Shown here: piece by piece, positions 38,813-47,018 of the stretch
Position numbering within the stretch: position 1 is the stretch's first letter
Layout: each line of letters begins with the position of its first letter
Source of the DNA: Pseudomonadota bacterium
GTDB taxonomy: Bacteria; Desulfobacterota; Desulfobacteria; Desulfobacterales; Desulfatibacillaceae
Length of the DNA stretch: 59,724 bases
Reading direction: 5' to 3'
Assembly (NCBI GenBank): GCA_018829095.1
Contig: JAHJUF010000073.1
Coordinates: 1 to 59,724 of the forward strand
Notes under the pieces: model-generated
Told to the model about the DNA's origin: nothing
Database searches by the model: none
Seen by the model: the letters and a program-made list of their open reading frames with translations, nothing else
Position numbers and translations under genes: made by a program

Positions 38813-40311
38813 TCCTGTGTCCAACCCAGGCTTTTCAAGGCCCGGTAGGCATACATCTGGACGTACCAGTCCCCCGAATCCCGAAGTATGCCCAAAAGGA
38901 CTTCCCGGGCCCTGGGGTTTCCGCCATGCCCCATGGATTCCATGGCCTTGCAGCGCACATTGCGATGAGGGTCCCGGGCCAGGGCGGTCAAATCATCAAA
39001 GGCCCGGGCACATCGGGCCCCCCGGAGGGCTCGGGCCGTCCAGTAGCGTACCGCCGTGTTTTCATTGGTCAGAAGCGACTCGTAGGTGTCCAAGGAACAG
39101 ATGTCCTTGCCCTCTTCCATGGTTTTCTTTATGCTGGCTGTGATGAGGATGGAGGAGTCCGAGGCCAGGAGGTCCGTTGCTTCCATTTCCGGGTGCGCTC
39201 CTCCCAGGGACCGGACCGGGACCAGGGCCAGGAGCCCAATGGCCATACAGACCGTTCCGGGGAGCCACCATCGCCAGGGCCCGCGAAAAAAACCAACGCC
39301 CTTTTCCAGGCCCGCGAAAAGCGTGAGGTATAAAAACAGGGGGAAACCGAAAACCAGGGTGTAATAGGTCAGGGTTCGGACTCCCTCCTGGTTATCGGTT
39401 TCTATGGAAAACTCTTCCAGGGCATCCTCCAGATGGGTTTTGAATTCCCTGGAGTCTTTTTCCAAAATCTTCCGTTTCCCATGGAAAAGGCCGAGCCCTT
39501 GGCCCGAGGGGCGCAGGAGGAGATCCGTGGGCACCCCTTCCGGCACGGGAAAATAATCCCGCATGGCAAGACCACGGGCCACGCCCCGGGGAAAATCCCT
39601 GGGAGAAAGTTCTTCCTCCCTGACGGTCTTGATGAGCTTCTGGTGCAGCGCCTTAAAGGATTCAGCCGGATAAAGGGTATAGTCGTAATAGAATTCGTTG
39701 AACGCGTTCCCAGCCGGATTGGAAAGGAGGAGGCTGTCCCGCAGATCCAGGAACAGGGTCCGGTCCAGGTGCAGAAGCCACCCCCCTGCCAGGATGACCA
39801 CCGGGAGGAAAAAAGCCAGGGCCTCCTTCAGGGTTCTCCGGGCGTCCACTCTTTGGGAAAGGCACCAGGAAACCAGGAAGGCCGCCAGGGGAACCAGGAG
39901 CCCCAGGAGGGTTCCGGGCAGAGTGAATCCACGAGAATTCACGAATACCAGGAGGCTGGCCTCCAAGATCGCGGCCAGGGCCAGGGCCAGGTGAAAACCC
40001 AATCCCATTCTTTTGGCCAGCCAAGCCCAAAGGGAAAAGAGAATCCCCAGGCCGGTTCCCACGGTGAAGGAATAGAACAGCGCTCCCAGTACCGGAGTGG
40101 TCAGGCCATCAAGAAGTGGGAAGACCTTTGGGCCGGGCACGGTCACGTATCCGGCCGCATCCAGAGCCTTCATCCTGGTCAGGAGGGCTTGGTTGGACCA
40201 CCAGATCCATCCCATAGCTACAATTTGACAGGCCGCCATACCCGCCAGGGTTGAAATCATAAGGCCCGTGGCGAATCCGCCTGACTTCTGCTTTTTGTTC
40301 CCCTCCTCCAT
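38803..40311 (-). CDS. Multi-pass membrane protein with C-terminal HEAT repeats
   Basis: About 502 aa. The N-terminal 180 residues contain roughly five membrane helices, followed by a periplasmic-looking region (about 195-330), another one or two helices (about 340-390) and a cytoplasmic HEAT-like repeat tail (YWTARALRGARCARAFDDL, NVRCKAMESMGHGGNPRARE, YVQMYAYRALKSLGW). I do not know this family. Starts at ATG 40311 or 40335 are both possible. It overlaps the CPBP gene and is probably the first gene of the HEAT-CPBP-PBP set, which hints at a role in envelope growth (inference). Confidence 0.75.
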   Translation of the reverse strand: MEEGNKKQKSGGFATGLMISTLAGMAACQIVAMGWIWWSNQALLTRMKALDAAGYVTVPGPKVFPLLDGLTTPVLGALFYSFTVGTGLGILFSLWAWLAKRMGLGFHLALALAAILEASLLVFVNSRGFTLPGTLLGLLVPLAAFLVSWCLSQRVDARRTLKEALAFFLPVVILAGGWLLHLDRTLFLDLRDSLLLSNPAGNAFNEFYYDYTLYPAESFKALHQKLIKTVREEELSPRDFPRGVARGLAMRDYFPVPEGVPTDLLLRPSGQGLGLFHGKRKILEKDSREFKTHLEDALEEFSIETDNQEGVRTLTYYTLVFGFPLFLYLTLFAGLEKGVGFFRGPWRWWLPGTVCMAIGLLALVPVRSLGGAHPEMEATDLLASDSSILITASIKKTMEEGKDICSLDTYESLLTNENTAVRYWTARALRGARCARAFDDLTALARDPHRNVRCKAMESMGHGGNPRAREVLLGILRDSGDWYVQMYAYRALKSLGWTQEWR

Positions 40312-40395
40312 GCCCTGCCTCGCCGTGATGACCATGCCAAAGGGATAAACCAGCCCTTGCAGAATAGCTCCCTTTTGCCCACGCTGCAAACAAAA

Positions 40396-40425
40396 GGGCC
40401 CGGCCCCCGTGGGGGAGCCGGGCCC
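40396..40425 (-). terminator. Terminator of the dsr operon
   Basis: GGGCCCGGC (40396-40404) and GCCGGGCCC (40417-40425) form a 9-bp all-GC stem with further C/G pairing in the loop. On the minus strand it is followed by TTTTG. It lies 24 bp after the dsrP stop. Confidence 0.85.
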
Positions 40426-40449
40426 GATTGGCTCAGAAAAGGAAGCGAT

Positions 40450-41607
40450 TCAGCTCGCAGCTTCCTTTTTGACCTCCAGAGCGATCTTGAACAGCACCGT
40501 CAGGATAAAGATGCCCAGGGAATAAATTCCCACGGTGATGGCAAGCTCGTACACGCTGGGATAGTACTCGGTGACGTGGTCCAGCATGTTGGGAATGAAT
40601 CCTGCAACCACAAGCCCCATGCCCTTTTCCAGCCATGTGGACAGAACAAGCGCCATGAGGGCGATGATGAGGATCTTCTCGTTGTTGCGGAACCTGGGGG
40701 GGATCAGCAGAATTAGGGAGAAGATCCCCAGGAGTACCGACGCCCACATGACCGGCACCAGGGCGTAGTGCCCCTCCAGACCCGCAAACAGGTAAATAAA
40801 CGTATGTTTGTGGCCCGGAATATTGCTGTAGAAGGCGGTAAAAAGTTCCAGGGACAGGAAGAACAGGTTGGTGATCATGGCGTAGGTGATGATCTTGGCC
40901 AATGCGCGGATGGCCTTCTGCCCCGGGTCGAATCCAGTGAGACGCCTCAGGATGAACACGATGAGCAGAAGAATGGCCGGTCCGGCGCAAAAAGCGGACG
41001 CCAGGAACCGTGGAGCCATAATGGCCGTGAGCCAGAAATGCCGGCCCGCCAGACCTGAGTACAGAAAGGCCGTCACGGTGTGGATGGAAAAGGCCCAGGG
41101 AATGGAGAGATAGATGAGGGGCTTCACCCACTTTGGGGGAGGCATGCTCTTCCTCTCGCTCTGGAGAACCGTCCACCCGACAACGATGTTCAGCAGCATG
41201 TAGACGTTCAGCACAATCGCATCCCAGAACAGGATGGAGTTGGGCGTGGGATACAGAAAGAGATTGAGCAGCCGGGAGGGCTGGCCCAGGTCCACCAGGA
41301 CGAACATCATGCAAGTGAAAACCGCAGCCACGGCCATGAATTCGCCCAGTATGGTGATCTTGCCGAACTCCTTGTAGTTGTGGAGATAATACGGCAGGAC
41401 CAGCATGACACCCGAGGCGGCCACGCCCACCAGGTAGGTCAGCTGGGAGATGTAGATGCCCCAGCTGACATCCCGGGACATGCCGGTGACCCCCAGGCCC
41501 TGGAAATACTGGTACAGGTAGGCTCCGAAGCCTATCGCGATGAAAAACGAAAGGACCGCGAGCCAACCCCAGTATCTTTCACTTCCTTTCAATGCCTTTT
41601 CCAGCAT
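40450..41607 (-). CDS. dsrP: DsrP, NrfD-like membrane quinone-interacting subunit
   Basis: Sulfite-reduction-associated complex DsrMKJOP subunit. The 385-aa protein is almost entirely hydrophobic with about ten membrane helices and the NrfD/PsrC pattern (VLVDLGQPSRLLNLFLYPTP, WAFSIHTVTAFLYSGLAGR, FLASAFCAGPA). It is thought to exchange electrons with menaquinone and pass them to or from the DsrO/DsrJ periplasmic subunits. ATG 41607 (MLEKALKGSERYWGWL) matches homologues and has GAGGTG upstream; a GTG at 41613 is the alternative. Last gene of the operon, before a terminator. Confidence 0.95.
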   Translation of the reverse strand: MLEKALKGSERYWGWLAVLSFFIAIGFGAYLYQYFQGLGVTGMSRDVSWGIYISQLTYLVGVAASGVMLVLPYYLHNYKEFGKITILGEFMAVAAVFTCMMFVLVDLGQPSRLLNLFLYPTPNSILFWDAIVLNVYMLLNIVVGWTVLQSERKSMPPPKWVKPLIYLSIPWAFSIHTVTAFLYSGLAGRHFWLTAIMAPRFLASAFCAGPAILLLIVFILRRLTGFDPGQKAIRALAKIITYAMITNLFFLSLELFTAFYSNIPGHKHTFIYLFAGLEGHYALVPVMWASVLLGIFSLILLIPPRFRNNEKILIIALMALVLSTWLEKGMGLVVAGFIPNMLDHVTEYYPSVYELAITVGIYSLGIFILTVLFKIALEVKKEAAS

Positions 41608-41619
41608 AGCCACCTCACA

Positions 41620-42420
41620 CTATATGATGTAGTAGATCTGGGGCTGTGTCCCCAGCTCGGGCTTGCGCCGAATGGTGAAATGCTTGCGCAGAGCCTTCGA
41701 AACCTCGGACTCGTGGTCATCAAGGTCGCCGAAGATCAGTTCGTTGTTCTTGCAGGCCTCCACGCAGGCGGGCATCTGCCCCTTGGCCAGCCTTTCGGCG
41801 CAGAAGTTGCATTTTTCCACCACGCCCTTGGTACGGCTGGGAAATTCGGGATTGGGAGGCGAGAAATTGCCCTCGGCGTCCTTAAGACTTGCCTGTTGCC
41901 TCGGGTCGAACCAATTGAAGCTCCGGGAGCCGTAGGGGCAGCCCGCCATGCAGAACCGGCAGCCGATGCAACGGTGATAATCCATCATCACGATGCCGTC
42001 GGGCCGCTGGAAAGTGGCCTGGGTCGGGCAGACCCGGACGCAGGGAGGATTCACGCATTGGTTGCAGAGAACCAGGAAAGGCTCCCTGGCGATCTCGGCC
42101 GGAAGGTGCTCGTTCTCCTGGCCGGGAAAGGTGTGCTTGTAGCCTTCTTCCCAAATCCACTTGATCTCGTGGAGATGGTTCTCATAATGGGGGATATTAT
42201 GGGCCTTGTTGCAGGCCTCGATGGCGGCTTTCCGGGTTTCTCCCGTGAACTTGCCTACATCCACCGCCATGGCCCACCGCTTTGCCGTGAGGGCATTGTC
42301 GAAAGGCGCGGCACCCTTCGGCTTGACCCCCATGGCCAGGGCTTCGACCGAAGGCCGCACCGTCAGCCCGGCAGCCGTGACCCCCAGGATTTTCAGAAAG
42401 CTCCTCCTGGTGCTATCCAT
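41620..42420 (-). CDS. dsrO: DsrO, periplasmic iron-sulfur subunit
   Basis: A 266-aa ferredoxin-like protein of the DMSO reductase FeS subunit type. It begins with a Tat signal (STRRSFLKILG at residues 3-13), so it folds in the cytoplasm and is exported. Cysteine clusters LCNQCVNPPCVRVCPTQAT, HRCIGCRFCMAGCPYG and CNFCAERLAKGQMPACVEAC suit several [4Fe-4S] clusters. ATG 42420 has AAAGGAG 8 nt upstream and overlaps the dsrJ stop. It should connect DsrJ and DsrP electrically. Confidence 0.95.
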   Translation of the reverse strand: MDSTRRSFLKILGVTAAGLTVRPSVEALAMGVKPKGAAPFDNALTAKRWAMAVDVGKFTGETRKAAIEACNKAHNIPHYENHLHEIKWIWEEGYKHTFPGQENEHLPAEIAREPFLVLCNQCVNPPCVRVCPTQATFQRPDGIVMMDYHRCIGCRFCMAGCPYGSRSFNWFDPRQQASLKDAEGNFSPPNPEFPSRTKGVVEKCNFCAERLAKGQMPACVEACKNNELIFGDLDDHESEVSKALRKHFTIRRKPELGTQPQIYYII

Positions 42421-42821
42421 CACTTCATCTCCTTTGGCTGGAGGTGGCATTCCCAGCAGTACGGACTGACACCTGCGTAGTTGTGACAGGAGTCACAAAA
42501 CTTTTCCTTGTTGGAATGACACTCCATGCAGGTGTTGGACAGGCTCATCTCGTAGCGGACGCCTGTAAAAGCGGGATACGCGCGGTTGCTGTTCCGGACC
42601 ACCGAAGTTCTCCACTCGTTCAAGAGCTTCATGTGGTTGGCGCGCATGTACTCCGTATTTTCCACGCAAACAGGCTCGCTCATGGCGGCGATGGCTTCGG
42701 TCTGGATGTTGGGCTCCGGGGGAGGAGTGGCCTTGCCCATGTTGTAATAAAGGGGAAAGGTGAACACCAAAAAGAAGATGACGAGCCCGACGGTGACTTT
42801 GCCCAGATCGTAGATCTTCAT
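42420..42821 (-). CDS. dsrJ: DsrJ, triheme cytochrome c
   Basis: A 133-aa periplasmic protein with one uncleaved or cleaved N-terminal hydrophobic segment (residues 8-27) and exactly three CxxCH haem motifs near the C-terminus (CMECH, CDSCH, CWECH). This matches the known triheme DsrJ of the DsrMKJOP complex, including the conserved CVEN cysteine in the middle that has been discussed as an unusual haem ligand. It overlaps dsrK by 4 bp and dsrO by 1 bp. Confidence 0.95.
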   Translation of the reverse strand: MKIYDLGKVTVGLVIFFLVFTFPLYYNMGKATPPPEPNIQTEAIAAMSEPVCVENTEYMRANHMKLLNEWRTSVVRNSNRAYPAFTGVRYEMSLSNTCMECHSNKEKFCDSCHNYAGVSPYCWECHLQPKEMK

Positions 42822-44440
42822 CCTTCATCCTCCATTCCGGGAAGGTCCTCGCCACGCAAGTCCGTGGTGCGCTTCTTCTCGCCGTCAAGCACGAGAGCGT
42901 TGCCCACCAATTCATGCACGCCGGTCACGCCGACTCCCGGTACCCAGTAGTCCATGAGGGGCGGCAGGGCGGCCCGGTCGATGGCGCAAACGCAGGCCAA
43001 CATGTTCACGCCGTGTTTCTCGTGGACATGCCGGACGGCGTTGGCCCGGGGCAGGCCCCCGCGGAACCTCAGTTCCAGGTTCTCGCCGGCGTTCAGCCCC
43101 GATCCGCTTCCGCAGCAGAAAGTCTGCTCCCGGATGGTGTTGGGCGGCATTTCGTAGAAGTGGTTGCAGGTCTTATTGATGATGTACCTGGGCTCTTCCA
43201 AGAGACCCATGCCCCGAGAGGGGTTGCAGGAGTCATGAAAGGTCAGCCGCAAGTGATCATTACGGCTCTTGTCCAGGTTGAGCTTGTTATGTTTGATCAG
43301 ATCGGCCGTGAACTCCGTGATGTGCACCATCTTGTTGGACTTGGCGTTTTCGAACTTTGTGCCGGTGATGGGGTTCACGGGTTGTTCCAGGAAGTCGGAC
43401 GGGCCGTTCATGGTGCTCATGTACTGGTGGATCACCCGCCACATGTGGCCGCACTCGCCGCCAAGGATCCATTTGACCCCAAGGCGCTTGGCCTCGGCGT
43501 ACATCTTGGAGTTCAGGCGCTTCATCATCTCGTTGGACGTGAAGGATCCGAAGTTGCCGCCCTCGGAGGCATAGGTGCTCCAGGTGATGTCCAGGCCCAT
43601 GCTCTCCAGGTAGTGGAAGAGGATGAGATACCCCATGGCCGTGTACGTACCCGGATCACCGAACACATCCCCGGAGGGCGTGATGAACAGAATTTCCGCG
43701 CCTTTCCGGTTGAAGTTCGGCTTCACCCGCACGCCCGTGACATCCTCGATCTCGTCCACGAAGAAGTCCAACATGTCCTTGAAGGCGTGGGGCTGGATGC
43801 CCAGGTGATTGCCCGTGCGGTAGCAGTTGGCCACCGGCGTGGCGATCCAGTCGATGTTCAGACCCAGGAGGTTCAAGAGCTCGCGGGCGATCATGGTGAT
43901 CTCCGCAGTGTCGATTCCGTAGGGACAGAACACGCTGCACCGGCGGCATTCGGAGCACTGGAAGAAGTAGTACCACCATTCCTTGAGCACCGGCAGGGTG
44001 AGTTTGCGGGCACCCACCATTTTGCCCATGAGTTTGCCCGCCAGGGTATAGTCCTTGCGGTAGACCGAACGAAGGAGTTCGGCCCGGAGAACGGGCATGT
44101 TCTTGGGGTCGCCCGTGCCGATGAAGTAGTGGCACTTGTCCGCACAGGCTCCACACCGGACGCAGGTGTCCATGAAAATTTTCAGGGAACGGAAACGGTC
44201 CAGGCGGTCCCGGAGTCCGTCCACGATGATCTCCACCCAATTTTCAGGGAGGCCCCAGTCTTCCTCTTCCGGGTTCCATTTGTGGGGGTTGGGCATGCCC
44301 ACGTACTCAACGGACTGGGGTTTCGCCGCGTAGCAGTACATCCCCTTCCGGATGACGGTGGGCGTGTCCATCCACCCGGTGGCCGGCGGATTGTGATCAA
44401 TCCGTATCATCTCCTGGGATTTGGGGACTTCATCAGCCAT
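42818..44440 (-). CDS. dsrK: DsrK, HdrD-like catalytic iron-sulfur subunit
   Basis: The 540-aa cytoplasmic subunit thought to reduce the DsrC trisulfide. It has two classical [4Fe-4S] motifs (CVRCGACADKCHYF near residue 93 and CSECRRCSVFCPYG near residue 160) and two CCG-type cysteine regions (GGECGHMW with HDSCNPSRGMG, and FCCGSGSG with ACVCAID) for a heterodisulfide reductase-like cubane site. No membrane helix; it docks on DsrM. GGAG lies upstream of ATG 44440. It starts 2 bp after dsrM and overlaps dsrJ. Confidence 0.95.
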   Translation of the reverse strand: MADEVPKSQEMIRIDHNPPATGWMDTPTVIRKGMYCYAAKPQSVEYVGMPNPHKWNPEEEDWGLPENWVEIIVDGLRDRLDRFRSLKIFMDTCVRCGACADKCHYFIGTGDPKNMPVLRAELLRSVYRKDYTLAGKLMGKMVGARKLTLPVLKEWWYYFFQCSECRRCSVFCPYGIDTAEITMIARELLNLLGLNIDWIATPVANCYRTGNHLGIQPHAFKDMLDFFVDEIEDVTGVRVKPNFNRKGAEILFITPSGDVFGDPGTYTAMGYLILFHYLESMGLDITWSTYASEGGNFGSFTSNEMMKRLNSKMYAEAKRLGVKWILGGECGHMWRVIHQYMSTMNGPSDFLEQPVNPITGTKFENAKSNKMVHITEFTADLIKHNKLNLDKSRNDHLRLTFHDSCNPSRGMGLLEEPRYIINKTCNHFYEMPPNTIREQTFCCGSGSGLNAGENLELRFRGGLPRANAVRHVHEKHGVNMLACVCAIDRAALPPLMDYWVPGVGVTGVHELVGNALVLDGEKKRTTDLRGEDLPGMEDEG

Positions 44441-44442
44441 GG

Positions 44443-45483
44443 TTACTCCTTCTCCGCGCTATCAGCGGCATCGGCGGGCATTTTATCCACGGGGAGCCCG
44501 GCTTCGATCATGCGGTCTCTGAACTCGTCTTCGTATTCCTCGTAGGTATGGAGATGAACCTCGGGGTTCCAAGGGTTCACATGATGAAACTCCCGGCTGT
44601 TGCCGCGCAGGTTCCGGGTGGGGCTCATGAAGATGCCGCCCAGATGCATGAGCTTGCTGAAAGGAAAGTACGCCAGCAGCACGCTCACCAGGAACAGGTG
44701 AATGAAAAAGAAGATGCCAATCCCTTCCGGCACGGACGGATGCAGGCTCGCCAAGCCCAGGGTCAGTTCCCGGATCGCTACGATGTCCACATGGACCACG
44801 TAGCGCATGATCAGGCCCGTTCCCGCGATGGAGAGGATCAGGAACAGGGGAAAGTAATCAGCAGGAAGACTGATGTAGCGCACGTTGGAAACGGCAAGGC
44901 GCCTGAAGAGGAGGTAGCCGGCCGCGCCAAAAAGCACGAACCCGGAAATAATGATCCCCGGAAGGCCGATCTGGAGAAATCCGTCCAGGGCGTCCAGCAG
45001 TTGAATAGGTGCCGGAATGGGCTCCAGAAAGAACCGCAGGTGCCGTATCACCACGGTGAGAAAGGCATAGTGGAAAGCCAGGGCGGCCACCCACAGCCAG
45101 AGTTCCCACCCGTAAGCGATCCTGGGCCCCTGGGAGTCGAGCTGCATCTTGGTATTCCGGAAAAGGGACCTGAAAGTCAGAATCTCCAGGGCCATGCGGC
45201 CCACGACATGCCATTTGCTGGAGGGATTCTCCAGCTTATCCGGCTTGATCCAGGGCAGACTCTTCTGCTGGCCGCAGGTTGTTGCAATGGAGAAGGGAAC
45301 CGGGCTTTTGGCCCAGGAAAGCACCTTCCAGATGAAACCGAGGATGAACACGGCCAATGCAAGAAGGGGAATCACCACGCCGAACAAGGGGTGTAGGGCG
45401 GGTACAGCCCCGCCGATGGTGCCGACGACCAGCACGGCTCCCACGGCAATCAGGGATACGATAACCGATGTCAGAAAATTCAT
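44443..45483 (-). CDS. dsrM: DsrM, membrane cytochrome b subunit
   Basis: The 346-aa NarI/HdrE-like protein has about six membrane helices with histidines suited to haem b ligation (AALAFHYAFLTVVIRHLRF, MRYVVHVDIVAIRE, FIHLFLVSVLLAYFPFSKLMH). It is believed to link the menaquinone pool to DsrK. A soluble C-terminal tail (HVNPWNPEVHLHTYEEYEDE) is typical of DsrM. GAGGTAA precedes ATG 45483. It follows the RsbRD-N gene by 16 bp. Confidence 0.95.
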   Translation of the reverse strand: MNFLTSVIVSLIAVGAVLVVGTIGGAVPALHPLFGVVIPLLALAVFILGFIWKVLSWAKSPVPFSIATTCGQQKSLPWIKPDKLENPSSKWHVVGRMALEILTFRSLFRNTKMQLDSQGPRIAYGWELWLWVAALAFHYAFLTVVIRHLRFFLEPIPAPIQLLDALDGFLQIGLPGIIISGFVLFGAAGYLLFRRLAVSNVRYISLPADYFPLFLILSIAGTGLIMRYVVHVDIVAIRELTLGLASLHPSVPEGIGIFFFIHLFLVSVLLAYFPFSKLMHLGGIFMSPTRNLRGNSREFHHVNPWNPEVHLHTYEEYEDEFRDRMIEAGLPVDKMPADAADSAEKE

Positions 45484-45499
45484 TGACGCTTACCTCGCT

Positions 45500-46060
45500 T
45501 CAGGTTTCGGTTTCCTCGCTTGCCCGGTTTTCGGCCTCTTGGCCGGATCCGGAGGCCTCCGGCAACTCACAGACCAAATTCGCCTTGGCCAGGGCGTTGT
45601 AAACGGCATTCTTGACTTCCGCCAGGCGTATCTCGGCAAGTTTGGCCTTGGACTCCGCGTAGAGATCAAACCCTGTCAGGGCCAGCCGGTCCACCCGGGA
45701 ATCCAGTTCATACAGGTCCTGGTCCTTGAGCTTGGCCAGTTCCTTTCGGAGCTTTTCCCGGACGATGCCTTTCAGCTCGAAAAGAAAAGCCACCGCACGG
45801 GAAGGGGTAAAATCCTGGACCGCCCGGACCCGCATGAAGTCAGCCAAAAAATCAAGTTTTACTTCATGTTTGTCATGAAAAAGCCCGTCGAACGCTTCTT
45901 CCAGTCCCAGGCTAAGCTTGTGCCCCACCGGATTGGCAAAGGGGTCTTTCTGTTTTTTTAGAAACTGGGTGGCATCTATCGGATAGGTGGCAAGAGTGCG
46001 TTCCTTCCATTCCTTCAGAATGGCCGAACGATTCTCCTTGAGGAGTTCCGGGATATCCAT
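45500..46060 (-). CDS. RsbRD N-terminal domain protein, first gene of the dsr operon
   Basis: A 186-aa soluble protein. The first 140 residues (LLKENRSAILKEWKERTLATY, then KDPFANPVGHKLSLGLEEAF and SRAVAFLFELKGIVREKL) follow the RsbRD-N pattern, a globin-related helical sensor fold. The C-terminus is acidic and low in complexity. ATG 46060 is chosen because the upstream frame extension has no coding character. Small proteins of this kind are found in front of dsrM in other sulfate reducers, so a role in sensing or assembly for DsrMKJOP is plausible, but no mechanism is known to me. Confidence 0.82.
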   Translation of the reverse strand: MDIPELLKENRSAILKEWKERTLATYPIDATQFLKKQKDPFANPVGHKLSLGLEEAFDGLFHDKHEVKLDFLADFMRVRAVQDFTPSRAVAFLFELKGIVREKLRKELAKLKDQDLYELDSRVDRLALTGFDLYAESKAKLAEIRLAEVKNAVYNALAKANLVCELPEASGSGQEAENRASEETET

Positions 46061-46175
46061 TTCCACCCGTCCGCCGGAAGCATGGAACCGCACCGAAAAC
46101 GTCTTCCCATCCGGGATGGGCGGGCAGCATCCTGTTTCCAAGCACAACTTGCTGATATAAAAGAAAATAGAATCC

Positions 46176-46197
46176 GTAATTTTCCGGAACTTATTAC
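46176..46197. promoter_or_regulatory. Dyad in the dsr leader, possible operator
   Basis: GTAAT (46176-46180) and ATTAC (46193-46197) flank a perfect TTCCGGAA palindrome (46182-46189). The dyad lies just downstream of the -10 box of the dsr promoter in a short AT-rich island, a position where a repressor or activator could act. No regulator is identified. Confidence 0.4.
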
Positions 46198-46203
46198 CGC
46201 GCG

Positions 46204-46233
46204 ACCTTAGTCCGACACTTCCTGTCCTGTCAA
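46204..46233 (-). promoter_or_regulatory. Promoter of the RsbRD-dsrMKJOP operon
   Basis: A perfect TTGACA (46228-46233), an 18-nt spacer and TAAGGT (46204-46209; half match to the -10) lie about 145 bp upstream of the RsbRD-N start on the minus strand, with no gene between. Confidence 0.55.
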
Positions 46234-46388
46234 GAAAAAAGAGGTTTCACTTGCATGGGCCGCTGCTATCAAAAGTAGAATGGCGCGAACGGAGGAGGTT
46301 CGGGCAAAGCTGCGAAAAAAGGAGCCATGGAGGGGATCGTGGGATTTGCCCATGAAGAACGGGAGAGTTGTATTCGCTCTGGGAATTC

Positions 46389-47018
46389 CTACGTGCCTTC
46401 GGCGCATTCCAGGTCCCTGGCCAGAGCCGCCGCGTGGAGGTGCCCCGCGATGTGGACCGGGCTTTTCTGGTAGATGGGATCCCAGGCCGAGGGGTCTGCG
46501 GAACAAAACTGCTGGGAGACAAGACCCATCAGCTCCCCCGCCTCGCCTGCAGGGGTTCCGGCAAGCTTTTCGGCTGCCTCCCAGGTGGCTCCGCAGGGAG
46601 CGCCCCGGAGAACCTGCACCTCGGCCACCTTGCCGTCCTTCAGGAAAACGCGGAACCTCGGTGCCCCGAACCGTTGTCCATACTCGCCCAAGGCAGCCTG
46701 CCCGGGAAGGGCACATCAGGTGGGGGGGCACAGGACACCCGGGACCTCCATCTTCTTTCCCGAGGCTACCATGGGCACCTTGTCTCTCTGGCACAGCCGG
46801 GCCAGGTCCAGGGAAAGGTCCGGATGGCGGAGGAAGTCCAGCACGAGATCGGCACGGATCTCCTGGGGAAAATAGGGGGACGTGTCGTCAAGGACTGGCG
46901 GCAGGGCTTGGTCCAGGCTGTGGACCGTCAAGTCGAAAGAGCCCTGGCCGTATGCTTTGAGCCCCCGGATCTTGGCTCTGGCAGAGCCTCCCTGCTCGAA
47001 AACCCAGATCCTCTGCAT
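46389..47018 (-). CDS. DUF166-family protein, probable selenoprotein (Sec101 at UGA 46716-46718)
   Basis: The frame from ATG 47018 meets TGA at 46718-46716 and continues in the same frame to 46389, giving 209 residues if the UGA is read. Both halves belong to one DUF166 domain: DLVLDFLRHPDLSLDLA (residues 58-74), then CPPT-U-CAL (97-104), then VEVQ-type strands and RGAPCGATWEAAEKL (138-152) and HIAGHLHAAAL near the end. The UGA sits in the conserved cysteine patch and next to Cys102, the usual place for Cys-to-Sec exchange. A hairpin with G in the apical loop lies 17 nt after the UGA. ATG overlaps the pepA stop, so it is coupled to pepA. DUF166 function is unknown; old thymidylate-synthase labels are doubtful. 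A nonsense pseudogene is the alternative. Confidence 0.75.
46687..46706 (-). promoter_or_regulatory. Candidate bacterial SECIS hairpin
   Basis: On the mRNA, starting 9 nt after the UGA, two CC/GG pairs, a C-U mismatch and a 5-bp stem (GGGCA with UGCCU) enclose a GGC triloop. The loop begins 17 nt after the UGA, and its first two bases are G. Known bacterial SECIS rules ask for a loop about 16-37 nt away with a G in the first two positions, so the fit is good. Judged by eye only. Confidence 0.5.

Larger units (their letters stand above)
46061..46388. other. Gap between the DUF166 gene and the dsr operon
   Basis: This 328-bp stretch holds the dsr promoter and a dyad, listed separately. The part 46240-46388 has no recognisable gene, terminator or RNA. 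A short plus-strand frame here is a shadow of the DUF166 gene. Confidence 0.5.

Noticed and set aside
46716-46718. UGA as an ordinary nonsense mutation making two pseudogene halves
   Set aside because: No other stop or frameshift is present, the flanking residues are the conserved Cys patch of the family, the second half keeps good coding character, and a SECIS-like hairpin is correctly spaced. It remains the main alternative.
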